Assembly: GCA_030539115.1 (NCBI GenBank)
Contig: JAUNSR010000032.1
Location: forward strand, 1 to 34,311
Source: Bacteroidales bacterium
Lineage (GTDB): Bacteria; Bacteroidota; Bacteroidia; Bacteroidales; JAUNSR01
DNA: 34,311 nt
Direction of reading: 5' to 3'
Each line of letters begins with the position of its first letter. Position 1 is the first letter of the stretch. Below the pieces are notes generated by a model. It worked only from the letters and a program-made list of their open reading frames with translations, searched no databases and was not told where the DNA came from. Shown one piece after another: positions 1 through 7,754 of this stretch. A program made the position numbers and the translations under genes.

Positions 1-12
1 GTTTTAAGAGAG

Positions 13-47
13 AAAGTCCTCGTTGAGAAATCAACGGGGACTTTTTT
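13..47 (+). terminator. Rho-independent terminator of a gene left of the window
   Basis: An 11-bp stem (16-26 with 31-41, one G-T pair) closes a GAAA-type loop and is followed by six T. It is preceded by A residues, so it could also work on the other strand. It presumably ends a plus-strand gene lying left of the window. Confidence 0.75.
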
Positions 48-48
48 C

Positions 49-725
49 GTTTATAGGGATTTCTATATCTAACTTTATCCGCAGAGCCATAATAGCTTAT
101 AATATGGCTTTTGAGTTTAGTGAATTAAAGTTTTCAAAAATGAATTTCTTATTCAGTTTGCAATAATATCAAAATCAATCTCAGAAAAACTGTACTACAT
201 TTTATAGAAATAGTTATTTTAGATAGTTGATTAATATAAATTAACTATCTGAGATTTCGATATTTTGAATTGAATAAGGAGTCGTGCATAAATATTAGAT
301 TATTATTAAATCATAAATCATATACAAATATTGTTTTTATTCTATTCTTTTCTATCCTATCCTTTCCTAACTAATATAATATTTATATATTGATATTGTG
401 TAGAAATTTATAAAGAATTAAAGGTATTGTTCTGACTTTGTATTATTATATTTATAGTAATTTTTTTAAGTTCGGTTTGTAAACACCTTTATAAATATCT
501 AATGCTGAAGTATAAATAGATTAGTAATAACTGTTTTTAAATATAAAAGGAAACATGTAAAAGATTTAATATTATATTTAAGCGCATTTTTAAAGTTGAA
601 GGTATTTATATTTAGTAATAGTCTATTAAATCACAAAAATGAAATAGTATCAAGTATTAAAATCTGATTTTATAATCATTATATATTTTATTAGCGTAAT
701 CAAAAATATTTAAAAATAGAATGAT
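49..725. other. A/T-rich intergenic region, no gene seen
   Basis: About 680 bp of very A/T-rich DNA without a convincing open frame, tRNA or known motif. An 8-bp inverted repeat (221-228 with 243-250) can form a hairpin but has no T-tract. The promoter of the downstream CDF gene must lie here, but I could not find a clear TTTG/TAnnTTTG pair. Confidence 0.5.
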
Positions 726-1613
726 ATGACACATACTCATTCACATGCTCATGCACATGATCATAATAATACTACAGGAAATATAAAGATAGCTTTTTTT
801 CTAAACAGTATTTTTGTGGTAATAGAATTAATTGGAGGTATTTTTACAAACAGTATAGCGATTCTTTCCGATGCGCTTCATGATTTTGGAGATTGTCTTT
901 CATTGGCTGTTGCATGGGCTCTTCAAAAGAAAGCGCTTAAAAAAAGAGATAAATTTTACTCATATGGCTATAAACGCTTTTCTCTTTTAGGATCTGTGTT
1001 TCTTTCAGGTGTTTTATTTTTAAGTTCTGTTTTTGTAATTATAGAAGCTGTTAAAAGGATTCAGGACCCACAAAGTGTAAAAGCGGAAGAAATGCTTATT
1101 CTTGCAATAGTTGGTGTTATTATAAATGGAGCTGCAGCCTTAAAACTTAAAAAAGGGGATTCTTTAAATGAAAAGGCTGTTTTTATTCATATAATGGAAG
1201 ATGTTCTTGGGTGGATATCGGTATTAATAGTAAGTATAGTGATGATGTTTGTCAATATTCATATTCTTGATCCTATTCTTTCTCTTGCAATATCTATGTG
1301 GGTGTTGTTTAATGTTTATACAAATCTTAAGGCTACATTTAGAATCTTTCTGCAAGCTATTCCTGATGGAGTAGATATAGATGAACTCAAAAAACTTTTA
1401 GAATCACAAGAAGATGTCGATTCAATTCATGATTTACATGTTTGGACAATGGATGGAAACTTTCATGTCATGACTTTACATGTTGTTACATGTTCTAATG
1501 ATAAAGAATTATTAAAAGAAAAATTGAGAACACTTGTTGAGCCGTTTAAAATTAAACATATTACTATAGAATTTGAGAATAGCAATGAACATTGTATATA
1601 CAATACATTGTAA
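726..1613 (+). CDS. Cation diffusion facilitator (CDF) transporter, zinc type
   Basis: Inner-membrane exporter of divalent cations, probably Zn2+, by proton antiport. The 295-residue length is usual for the family. The N-terminus is His-rich (about residues 3-13), as in many zinc CDFs. The metal site motif HxxxD occurs twice: H52/D56 in TM2 (after SDALH) and H155/D159 in TM5. The H/D composition of both sites favours zinc over manganese or iron. About six hydrophobic segments precede a cytoplasmic C-terminal domain carrying the family motif HDLHVW. The start at 726 was chosen because it gives the His-rich leader; an ATG at 721 is followed directly by a stop in its frame. A response regulator follows after 113 bp, with no evidence of co-regulation. 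Confidence 0.93.
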   Translation: MTHTHSHAHAHDHNNTTGNIKIAFFLNSIFVVIELIGGIFTNSIAILSDALHDFGDCLSLAVAWALQKKALKKRDKFYSYGYKRFSLLGSVFLSGVLFLSSVFVIIEAVKRIQDPQSVKAEEMLILAIVGVIINGAAALKLKKGDSLNEKAVFIHIMEDVLGWISVLIVSIVMMFVNIHILDPILSLAISMWVLFNVYTNLKATFRIFLQAIPDGVDIDELKKLLESQEDVDSIHDLHVWTMDGNFHVMTLHVVTCSNDKELLKEKLRTLVEPFKIKHITIEFENSNEHCIYNTL

Positions 1614-1726
1614 TTAAATATTTAATAATAAAAATGAGATTTACTTAGTAAATATTGTGTTATAATATTAAATAATACATATATTTATATTAAAAATAGA
1701 ATCACATTATATTTAAAGATAGAATT

Positions 1727-2104
1727 ATGGAGAATCACATACCATTTGTTCTTATTGTAGATGATGTAAGTACAAATGTTTTGCTTTTAAAAGTTTTTTT
1801 TAAAAATCAACCATATGAAACAGCTTCAGCCAATAGTGGACAAGAAGCTCTTGACATTATTGAGGAAAGAAAACCTAATATAATTCTTTTAGATGTTATG
1901 ATGCCTGGCTTAAGCGGTTTTGATGTTGCTCATAAATTGGCTGAGAATAAAGAGACAAAAGACATAAATATTATTTTCTTGACAGCTCTTGGTGAGGAAT
2001 TGAATCTTCCTGCTGAGTTTGAAAATGATAACTATTCAGTAGTTTCAAAACCATTTAATAAATTAAAACTTTTTGAAAAAATTAATCAGATGCTGGCACA
2101 GTAG
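1727..2104 (+). CDS. Receiver-only response regulator (CheY-like)
   Basis: Single receiver domain of 125 residues with no output domain. The acidic pocket D12/D13, phospho-acceptor D56 (in LLDVMMPG), switch T86 and conserved K108 (in SKPF) are all present, so it should be phosphorylatable. It probably acts through protein-protein contact, in a phosphorelay or by regulating another kinase or enzyme. No histidine kinase is encoded in the window, so its partner is unknown. Its stop codon lies inside the loop of a terminator hairpin, so transcription ends right behind the gene. Confidence 0.92.
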   Translation: MENHIPFVLIVDDVSTNVLLLKVFFKNQPYETASANSGQEALDIIEERKPNIILLDVMMPGLSGFDVAHKLAENKETKDINIIFLTALGEELNLPAEFENDNYSVVSKPFNKLKLFEKINQMLAQ

Positions 2105-2120
2105 GGCCGGCATTTTTTTT
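2091..2120 (+). terminator. Terminator overlapping the end of the response regulator gene
   Basis: The stem TGCTGGC (2091-2097) pairs with GCCGGCA (2106-2112), with one T-G pair, followed by eight T. The left arm encodes the last residues and the TAG stop (2102-2104) lies in the loop. Confidence 0.8.
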
Positions 2121-2298
2121 ATCAAATTATTTGAGACCTACATAATAGAGCTAAAAGAAATGTTTATCTGATGATTTAATAATATTCATTAATAAAAATG
2201 TTGAAAAAAGAAATCAACTATTGTAACAAATATAGATTCTCATCGTCATTATAATAAACAGTTAATATAAAAACATTAATCATTTAAACTTTATAATC

Positions 2299-2757
2299 AT
2301 GATAAGAAAATATGCTTTCATAGTTGTCTCAACACTTATAAGTTTATCAGTTTTTCCAAAAGGAGCCGATGATATTTATAAAGAATTTTCCAAAAAAGAA
2401 GGAGTGCAGTCTCTTAATGTTGGCTCATTGGGCTTAAGTATTGCTAAATCCTGCATAAATTTTTCAGATAAAGAATTAAAGGATAATATTAAAGATATCA
2501 AATCAGTAAAGATCCTTTCTTTTGATGAATGTAGTAAAGATGATATATTGTCTTTTAAAAATAAGGTATCTAATCTTAAAACTGAAGGTTATGAACTTAT
2601 ATTAAAAAATAATGAAGACAATGAAGATGTTTCTATTTATGTAAAAATAGAGAAAGAAAAGATTTCTGAAATGGTTATAGTTTCCATAAGTGACTCACCT
2701 TCCATGGTATTTATTAAAGGGACAATAGATCCAGAGAAAATATCAAAATCTAAATAG
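2299..2757 (+). CDS. DUF4252-like exported protein (first copy)
   Basis: A 152-residue protein with an N-terminal hydrophobic export signal (about residues 4-20) but no lipobox cysteine. The region after it (DDIYKEFSKKEGVQSLNVG) and the overall pattern resemble DUF4252 proteins, small Bacteroidota envelope proteins often encoded beside ECF sigma and anti-sigma genes. Their biochemical role is not known. The gene is 22 bp upstream of the ECF sigma gene and a second paralogue lies at 4028-4507, so it probably belongs to the regulon or sensing arm of this sigma factor. The family call rests on pattern and context only. Confidence 0.72.
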   Translation: MIRKYAFIVVSTLISLSVFPKGADDIYKEFSKKEGVQSLNVGSLGLSIAKSCINFSDKELKDNIKDIKSVKILSFDECSKDDILSFKNKVSNLKTEGYELILKNNEDNEDVSIYVKIEKEKISEMVIVSISDSPSMVFIKGTIDPEKISKSK

Positions 2758-2779
2758 AAAAATATTCCTTCATGTAATT

Positions 2780-3292
2780 ATGGATAAGATTGCTTTCAAA
2801 AACACATTTCTGCCTCTTGGAGAAAAGCTTTATATTATTGCTTTTAAACTCATTGGAAATGCAATGGAGGCTGAAGATATGGTTCAGGAAACTTATCTTA
2901 AATTATGGAATAAAAGAGATGAACTTGATGATTTGAATTCTCCTATAGCTTTTGCTGTTACAGTTATTAAAAATTTATGTTTAGATTATCTGAATTCAAA
3001 TAAATTTAAACTTCAAGCAAATCAAGTAGAAATTGAAAAGTGTGAGGATTTTGATAATGAAATTGATTTTGAAAAGAGAGAGTCACTTAAAATTGTTTAT
3101 TCAATTATTAATCATCTTCCTCCTCCACAAAAAGAGGTTATCCTTTTAAGACATATTAAAGGCCTTTCTATTGAAGAGATTGAGAAAGTTACAGGTTATT
3201 CTTCTGTAAATATCAGAGTCCTACTTTCAAGGGCAAGAAAGAAAATGAAAGAGCAATTAAATATTTATCAAAAGGGAACAATTGAATATTAA
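2780..3292 (+). CDS. ECF-type RNA polymerase sigma factor
   Basis: A sigma-70 family factor of 170 residues containing only regions 2 and 4. Region 2 spans about residues 10-75 and includes GNAMEAEDMVQETYLKLW, the usual core-binding stretch. Region 4 spans about residues 112-160 (LPPPQKEVILLRHIKGLSIEEI, then a helix-turn-helix) and would read the -35 element. It is followed by a membrane anti-sigma factor and flanked by two DUF4252 proteins, the usual arrangement for an envelope-responsive ECF system. The interval to the anti-sigma gene is filled by an inserted repeat; without it the TAA stop would abut the next ATG. Confidence 0.93.
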   Translation: MDKIAFKNTFLPLGEKLYIIAFKLIGNAMEAEDMVQETYLKLWNKRDELDDLNSPIAFAVTVIKNLCLDYLNSNKFKLQANQVEIEKCEDFDNEIDFEKRESLKIVYSIINHLPPPQKEVILLRHIKGLSIEEIEKVTGYSSVNIRVLLSRARKKMKEQLNIYQKGTIEY

Positions 3293-3379
3293 CGAACCCG
3301 CTATAGCTCACTCAAAAAAGAGATACCTAACAAAAGGTATATAAATGGCGTATTTGTACATTAGTGTAAAAAATAAAAT
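3293..3379 (+). repeat. Start-codon-associated structured repeat, copy 1
   Basis: One of five copies of the same element. The core 3299-3368 can fold as a three-way junction. The outer stem is CGCTAT (3299-3304) with ATGGCG (3345-3350), including one T-G pair. There is a short CTC/GAG hairpin and a hairpin ATACC with GGTAT around an A-rich loop. The copy is flanked by the direct repeat AATATTAA at 3285-3292 and 3380-3387. The left repeat contains the sigma gene stop and the right one ends directly before the anti-sigma ATG. It looks like an insertion between two coupled genes. Confidence 0.8.
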
Positions 3380-3387
3380 AATATTAA

Positions 3388-3927
3388 ATGAAAGATTTTA
3401 ATGAAATAGATATTCTTCTTCCAAAATTCTATGATGGAAATACATCCTTAGAGGAGGAATCTTTACTTCTTGAGTTGCTTAAAGATGACGATTTACCGGA
3501 TAAATATTATACTGACAAGATGATTGTGGAATCTTTAAACTGTGAGGATGCAACTGAGATTCCAATAAATCTAAAAGATAATATTAGTAGAAACATTGAT
3601 GAATTTGATGAAGAAATCTACAGAATTGATTTCAATAAAAATGATTCTCAACCAATAAAATATAAGAAATCTAAGTCTGTTAAAATGATCTTTGCGATAT
3701 CTTCAATAGCGGCAATATTCATATTTATTATAAGTCTTTCTTTTTACATAAGAAATCTAAATAATACACCAAAAGATACTTTCAGTGACCCACAGATGGC
3801 TTATGTTGAAACAGAAAGAATTCTTAAAATAGTTGGTGAAAATTTAAATAAGGGTAATTTGGCTATTAAAGAAGCTAATAATCAAATAACTAAAACTAAA
3901 TCTACAATAGAAAATGTATTCAAATAG
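3388..3927 (+). CDS. Single-pass membrane anti-sigma factor (Bacteroidota type)
   Basis: A 179-residue protein with a cytoplasmic N-terminal part (LLPKFYDGNTSLEEESLLLE, about residues 10-29) matching the acidic, Leu-rich start of Bacteroidota anti-sigma factors. One transmembrane helix lies at about residues 99-121. A periplasmic segment contains DPQMAYVETERILKIVGENL, resembling the conserved DPExAYxET motif seen after the membrane helix in that group. It should hold the upstream ECF sigma at the membrane until a periplasmic signal arrives. The leader of the gene consists of an inserted structured repeat, which may separate its translation from that of the sigma gene. The name is inferred from motif plus context. 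Confidence 0.75.
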   Translation: MKDFNEIDILLPKFYDGNTSLEEESLLLELLKDDDLPDKYYTDKMIVESLNCEDATEIPINLKDNISRNIDEFDEEIYRIDFNKNDSQPIKYKKSKSVKMIFAISSIAAIFIFIISLSFYIRNLNNTPKDTFSDPQMAYVETERILKIVGENLNKGNLAIKEANNQITKTKSTIENVFK

Positions 3928-4027
3928 ATTGTATATCAAATTTTGCATAAGTGAATAGTAAATTCCCGATCTTTTTGAATGAGTCAGTTAACTATCAATA
4001 TATTTTTAACTAATAATTTTTAAACAA

Positions 4028-4507
4028 ATGAGACCTAAATATATTTTATTATTGATTTTCCTTTTTTCAGCTCTTGCTTCTCCGGCAAAGACCTTAGTTG
4101 AAAAATATACAGATATGAAAGATGTTACCTCTATTTACATATCAAAAACAATGCTAAAGATGTTTTCTGGTATGAATGTAAATACAGGTGATGTAAATAT
4201 TTCTTCTGTAATTCCAAAGCTTCAATCTATCAATCTTATTACTACTGAAAAGACTAATGTGGCAGATATGATGATTAAAGATTTTCAAGCTATTAAAAAC
4301 GATAAAAAATATGAGCCTTTAATGATAATAAAGGATGAAGATTCTAACGTTGTTATGTATTCAAAATATAAAACAAAGGATATAATTGATGAAGTCTTGA
4401 TTCTTATTACCGAGAATTCTTCCAACTCAAAAGTCGAATCAGCAACATTTATATCTTTAATAGGTAATCTTACATTGGAAGATTTAGAGAAACTCTCCAA
4501 AAATTAA
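4028..4507 (+). CDS. DUF4252-like exported protein (second copy)
   Basis: A 159-residue protein with a signal peptide (about residues 1-20, cleavage near ASPAK) and no lipobox. It shares the layout of the 2299-2757 product: VEKYTDMKDVTSIYISKTML near the start, a mid-region of alternating lysine and hydrophobic residues, and a C-terminal SLIGNLTLEDLEKLSK that parallels the other copy's FIKGTIDPEKISK. The two appear to be diverged paralogues bracketing the sigma/anti-sigma pair. The molecular function is unknown. Confidence 0.72.
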   Translation: MRPKYILLLIFLFSALASPAKTLVEKYTDMKDVTSIYISKTMLKMFSGMNVNTGDVNISSVIPKLQSINLITTEKTNVADMMIKDFQAIKNDKKYEPLMIIKDEDSNVVMYSKYKTKDIIDEVLILITENSSNSKVESATFISLIGNLTLEDLEKLSKN

Positions 4508-4673
4508 TAACGTACTTCTTTTTCTACATATTTATATTGACAGGAATATTAATATATTTGATTTAAAATTTGATAAATAATATTTAATTAATGTTTCTTC
4601 TTTAATTATCTTTATCGCTGAAAAGTTTGCTATAGTTATAGTATAAGAATATTGACATTAAAATATATTTATC

Positions 4674-5825
4674 ATGAAATTAAAATTTTTCTCTTTAATG
4701 GCGTTAGTTGCCATTGGCGGGTCTTTTTATTCTTGTCAAAAGAAAGCCGAAGCTCCAAAATTTAATCTTATTCCTGAAAAAGCTTTTGAAGCTACTATCG
4801 ATGGAAAACCGGTAAAACTTTATACACTCCAAAATAATACCGGAATTACTATGCAGGTCACCAATTTTGGAGGTCGTGTTGTTTCTCTTTTCACTCCTGA
4901 TAAAAATGGTAATTATGAAGATATTGTTCTTGGATACGAGAATTTAGACAGATATGTTCATAATACAGGTGAGAGATTCCTTGGTGCCACGATTGGTCGT
5001 TTTGGAAATCGTATTGCAAAAGGTCATTTTGAATTAGATGGTCAGGAATATAATCTTTCTGCTTGGAGTAATGGTCAATGTCTTCATGGTGGTGACAAGG
5101 CATTTGACATGGTAGTTTGGAATGTTGACTCAGTTACTCCTAATTCTATCTATTTCTCTTATCTTTCACCTGATATGGAAGAGGGCTTCCCTGGCAATCT
5201 TGATGTCAAGATGGTTTATTCTCTTTCTGACGACGGCTCTTTCAAAGTTGAGCACTATGCAACTACTGATAAAGCTACTCCTGTAAATCTTACCCATCAT
5301 TCTTTCTTTAACTTTCATGGAGAAGGAAAAGGCTCAATCAATGATCATATTATGATGATAAATGCTGATTCAATAGTTCCTGTTGATTCAGATCTTATTC
5401 CTTTTGGTAAATTAGCGGCTGTTGAAAATACACCATTTGATTTTAGAAAACCTACAGAAATTGGTCTTAGAGTTGACAACGATGATGAACAACTAAAACT
5501 TGGCCATGGCTATGACCATTGTTTTGTTATTAATAGAAAAGCTGATAATGATTTGGAATTAGCTTGTAGTGTCCTTGAGCCAACAAGCGGACGTTATATG
5601 GAAGTTTATACAACTGAACCGGGAGTTCAATTCTATGGAGGCAACTTCTTTGATGGTTCTTCAGTTGGAAAAACTAACGATCCATTAAAGCACCGTGAAT
5701 CGTTTGCATTGGAAACTCAACATTATCCTGATTCTCCTAATCAACCTGAATTTCCAACAACAATCCTTCAACCGGGTGAAAAATACAGCCATGTTTGTGT
5801 ATATAAATTTGGAGTTAAACAATAA
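4674..5825 (+). CDS. galM: Aldose 1-epimerase (mutarotase), GalM family, lipoprotein
   Basis: Interconverts alpha and beta anomers of galactose, glucose or related sugars. The 383-residue protein begins with a lipoprotein signal (C21 after GGSFYS), so it should be anchored in the cell envelope rather than the cytosol. GalM signatures appear in order: FLGATIGRFGNRIA (102-115), LHGGDKAFD with substrate-binding H138, NLTHHSFFN with the catalytic acid H209, DHCF with D281, and LETQHYPDSPNQP with the catalytic base E347. All four key residues are present. It probably prepares sugars released by nearby secreted glycosidases for uptake. It is a single gene closed by a terminator at 5874. Confidence 0.94.
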   Translation: MKLKFFSLMALVAIGGSFYSCQKKAEAPKFNLIPEKAFEATIDGKPVKLYTLQNNTGITMQVTNFGGRVVSLFTPDKNGNYEDIVLGYENLDRYVHNTGERFLGATIGRFGNRIAKGHFELDGQEYNLSAWSNGQCLHGGDKAFDMVVWNVDSVTPNSIYFSYLSPDMEEGFPGNLDVKMVYSLSDDGSFKVEHYATTDKATPVNLTHHSFFNFHGEGKGSINDHIMMINADSIVPVDSDLIPFGKLAAVENTPFDFRKPTEIGLRVDNDDEQLKLGHGYDHCFVINRKADNDLELACSVLEPTSGRYMEVYTTEPGVQFYGGNFFDGSSVGKTNDPLKHRESFALETQHYPDSPNQPEFPTTILQPGEKYSHVCVYKFGVKQ

Positions 5826-5873
5826 TTTTTTTGTTATTTAAAGTATTTCCAAATTATACTTAGATGATATTTA

Positions 5874-5916
5874 TGCACCCCGAAAGTTTTATGAATACTT
5901 TTAGGGTGCATTTTTT
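5874..5916 (+). terminator. Terminator after the aldose epimerase gene
   Basis: ATGCACCC (5873-5880) pairs with GGGTGCAT (5904-5911); an inner AAAG/CTTT helix extends the stem. It is followed by six T (5911-5916). Confidence 0.8.
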
Positions 5917-5952
5917 ATTATTGAAATAGAAACCTTTTATAATCAATATAAT

Positions 5953-7653
5953 ATGATAAATTATATCAAGATACTTGTTACTTGCTTATTTATTACTCTA
6001 TCATTTGAATCTTTCTCTCAATTAAATGCCTCTCATCTTCAATTGGCTGATCCATATATACTTCTTTTTAATGGTAAATACTACGCTTATGGAACGGAAA
6101 GTCCTAATGGAATAGTTGTATATGAATCTGATGACCTGCAAAATTGGTCGATTCCTCAAGAAAAGAAACAAATGCTGGCATTGAATAAAGATGATGTTTG
6201 GGGCGATAAATGGTTTTGGGCACCGGAAGTTTATTATATAAATAATAAGTTTTATATGTATTATTCTGCTGATGAACATATTTGTGTTGCAACATCAGAT
6301 TCTCCCACAGGCCCTTTTAAACAGGAAGTCAAAGAGCCAATGTTTAAGAATGAAAAATCAATAGACAATTCTTTATTTATTGATGATGATGGAACTCCGT
6401 ATCTTTTTTGGGTAAGAATGAATGATGGAAACTGTGTCTGGGTAGCTGAAATGGAGAAAGACTATATGACTTTAAAGACTAATACCATTCACAAATGTAC
6501 TAATGTTTCAGCTGATTGGGAAAATGTATGGCCAAGAGTTAATGAGGGACCTTTTGTAATAAAACATAAAGGCTATTATTATATGACATATTCTGCCAAT
6601 AGTTATGAAAGTCAACAGTATGGAATAGGGTATGCTGTCAGTGATAATATAATGGGCGAATGGAAAAAAAGCGAAACTAATCCAGTATTGCAATGTCCAG
6701 GCAACTTGTATGGTGTCGGTCATAATTCTATTTTTAAAGACAAGAATGATTCTCTAAGAATAGTTTTCCATGCTCATTATTCAAAATATAAGATTCATCC
6801 GAGAGAGACTTATATAAGTTATTTGAATTTCAAACCATCAAACAATGGAATTGATGAGCTTTATATTCCTAATTTCTATGATGATACATTTCTTAAAGAT
6901 GAACATATCATAAGAGTTTTGGCAATAGGAAACAGTTTCTCGGAAGATGCTGTCGAAAATTATCTATATGACCTTGGGAAAGATAAGAACATAAAGTTTA
7001 TTATAGGTAATTTATATATTGGAGGATGCTCTCTTGAACGTCATAGGAATAATTCAGTCTCAAATAGTAAGGATTATTCTTATAGGAAAATTAATAAGGA
7101 TGGAGTGTTTACAACTAAAAATAACCAAACACTTGAATATGCTTTAAAAGATGAAAATTGGGATTATATATCTTTTCAACAAGCCTCTCCTTTATCCGGA
7201 ATAGAAAGCTCATATTTCCCATACCTGACTGAATTGAAGAAATATGTAAATAACAATTGCAGTAACAATAATGTGAAATATCTTTTCCATCAGACTTGGG
7301 CTTATTCGAATAATTCTCAACATTCGGGCTTCAAAAATTATGACAAAAATCAAGATAAAATGTTTTTGTTTATTAAGGCTTCATCTCAGGATGCAATAAA
7401 AAAAGCTGATTTAGATATTATGGTTCCATCTGGAACCGCTGTTCAGAATGTTAGAAATACTGAAATTGGTGATAATCTTTGCCGTGACGGATATCATTTG
7501 GATAAAAGAATAGGAAGGTTTACTGCTGCTTGTGCTTGGTTTGAAGCAATTACAAAAATAGATGTTACAACCAATTCTTATACTCCTGAGGATATCTCAA
7601 AAGAATCCTCTTTAATAAAAAAATCGGTTCATAAAGCTTTTGAAGAACAATAA
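5953..7653 (+). CDS. Secreted GH43-like glycosidase fused to a DUF4886 (SGNH-like) domain
   Basis: A 566-residue two-domain enzyme with a signal peptide (about residues 1-22). Residues about 28-300 match the GH43 five-bladed propeller. The expected triad is present: D33 (general base, in LADPYI), D138 (in SIDNSLF) and E198 (general acid, in NEGPF). The WFWAPEVYY and YYMTYSA stretches are typical. GH43 enzymes remove arabinose, xylose or galactose from plant or host glycans; the exact linkage cannot be read here. Residues about 320-560 resemble DUF4886, with GNSFS (nucleophile candidate S328) and CRDGYHLD (D512 and H515), the block I and block V pattern of SGNH esterases. The fusion suggests coupled removal of an acyl group and a sugar. 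Confidence 0.87.
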   Translation: MINYIKILVTCLFITLSFESFSQLNASHLQLADPYILLFNGKYYAYGTESPNGIVVYESDDLQNWSIPQEKKQMLALNKDDVWGDKWFWAPEVYYINNKFYMYYSADEHICVATSDSPTGPFKQEVKEPMFKNEKSIDNSLFIDDDGTPYLFWVRMNDGNCVWVAEMEKDYMTLKTNTIHKCTNVSADWENVWPRVNEGPFVIKHKGYYYMTYSANSYESQQYGIGYAVSDNIMGEWKKSETNPVLQCPGNLYGVGHNSIFKDKNDSLRIVFHAHYSKYKIHPRETYISYLNFKPSNNGIDELYIPNFYDDTFLKDEHIIRVLAIGNSFSEDAVENYLYDLGKDKNIKFIIGNLYIGGCSLERHRNNSVSNSKDYSYRKINKDGVFTTKNNQTLEYALKDENWDYISFQQASPLSGIESSYFPYLTELKKYVNNNCSNNNVKYLFHQTWAYSNNSQHSGFKNYDKNQDKMFLFIKASSQDAIKKADLDIMVPSGTAVQNVRNTEIGDNLCRDGYHLDKRIGRFTAACAWFEAITKIDVTTNSYTPEDISKESSLIKKSVHKAFEEQ

Positions 7654-7664
7654 ATAGCCTATAT

Positions 7665-7730
7665 AAAAAACCAAACAAGTATCAGATGAATCTATTTTAG
7701 CTAACAAATGATACTTTTTTGGTTTTGTAT
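7665..7730. terminator. Bidirectional terminator between convergent genes
   Basis: AAAACCAAA plus AAGTATCA (7667-7684) pair with TGATACTT plus TGGTTTT (7709-7726) through a small bulge. A-rich and T-rich flanks on both sides let it stop both the GH43 gene and the facing gene at 7755. Confidence 0.75.
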
Positions 7731-7754
7731 TTTATAGGATAATATTTATTTAAG

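Noticed and set aside
3340..3360. The ATTTG in the repeat core as a TAnnTTTG promoter -7 box
   Set aside because: The required TA lies at the wrong distance in all copies and no TTTG is placed at the expected upstream spacing, so the core is more likely transcribed leader than promoter.
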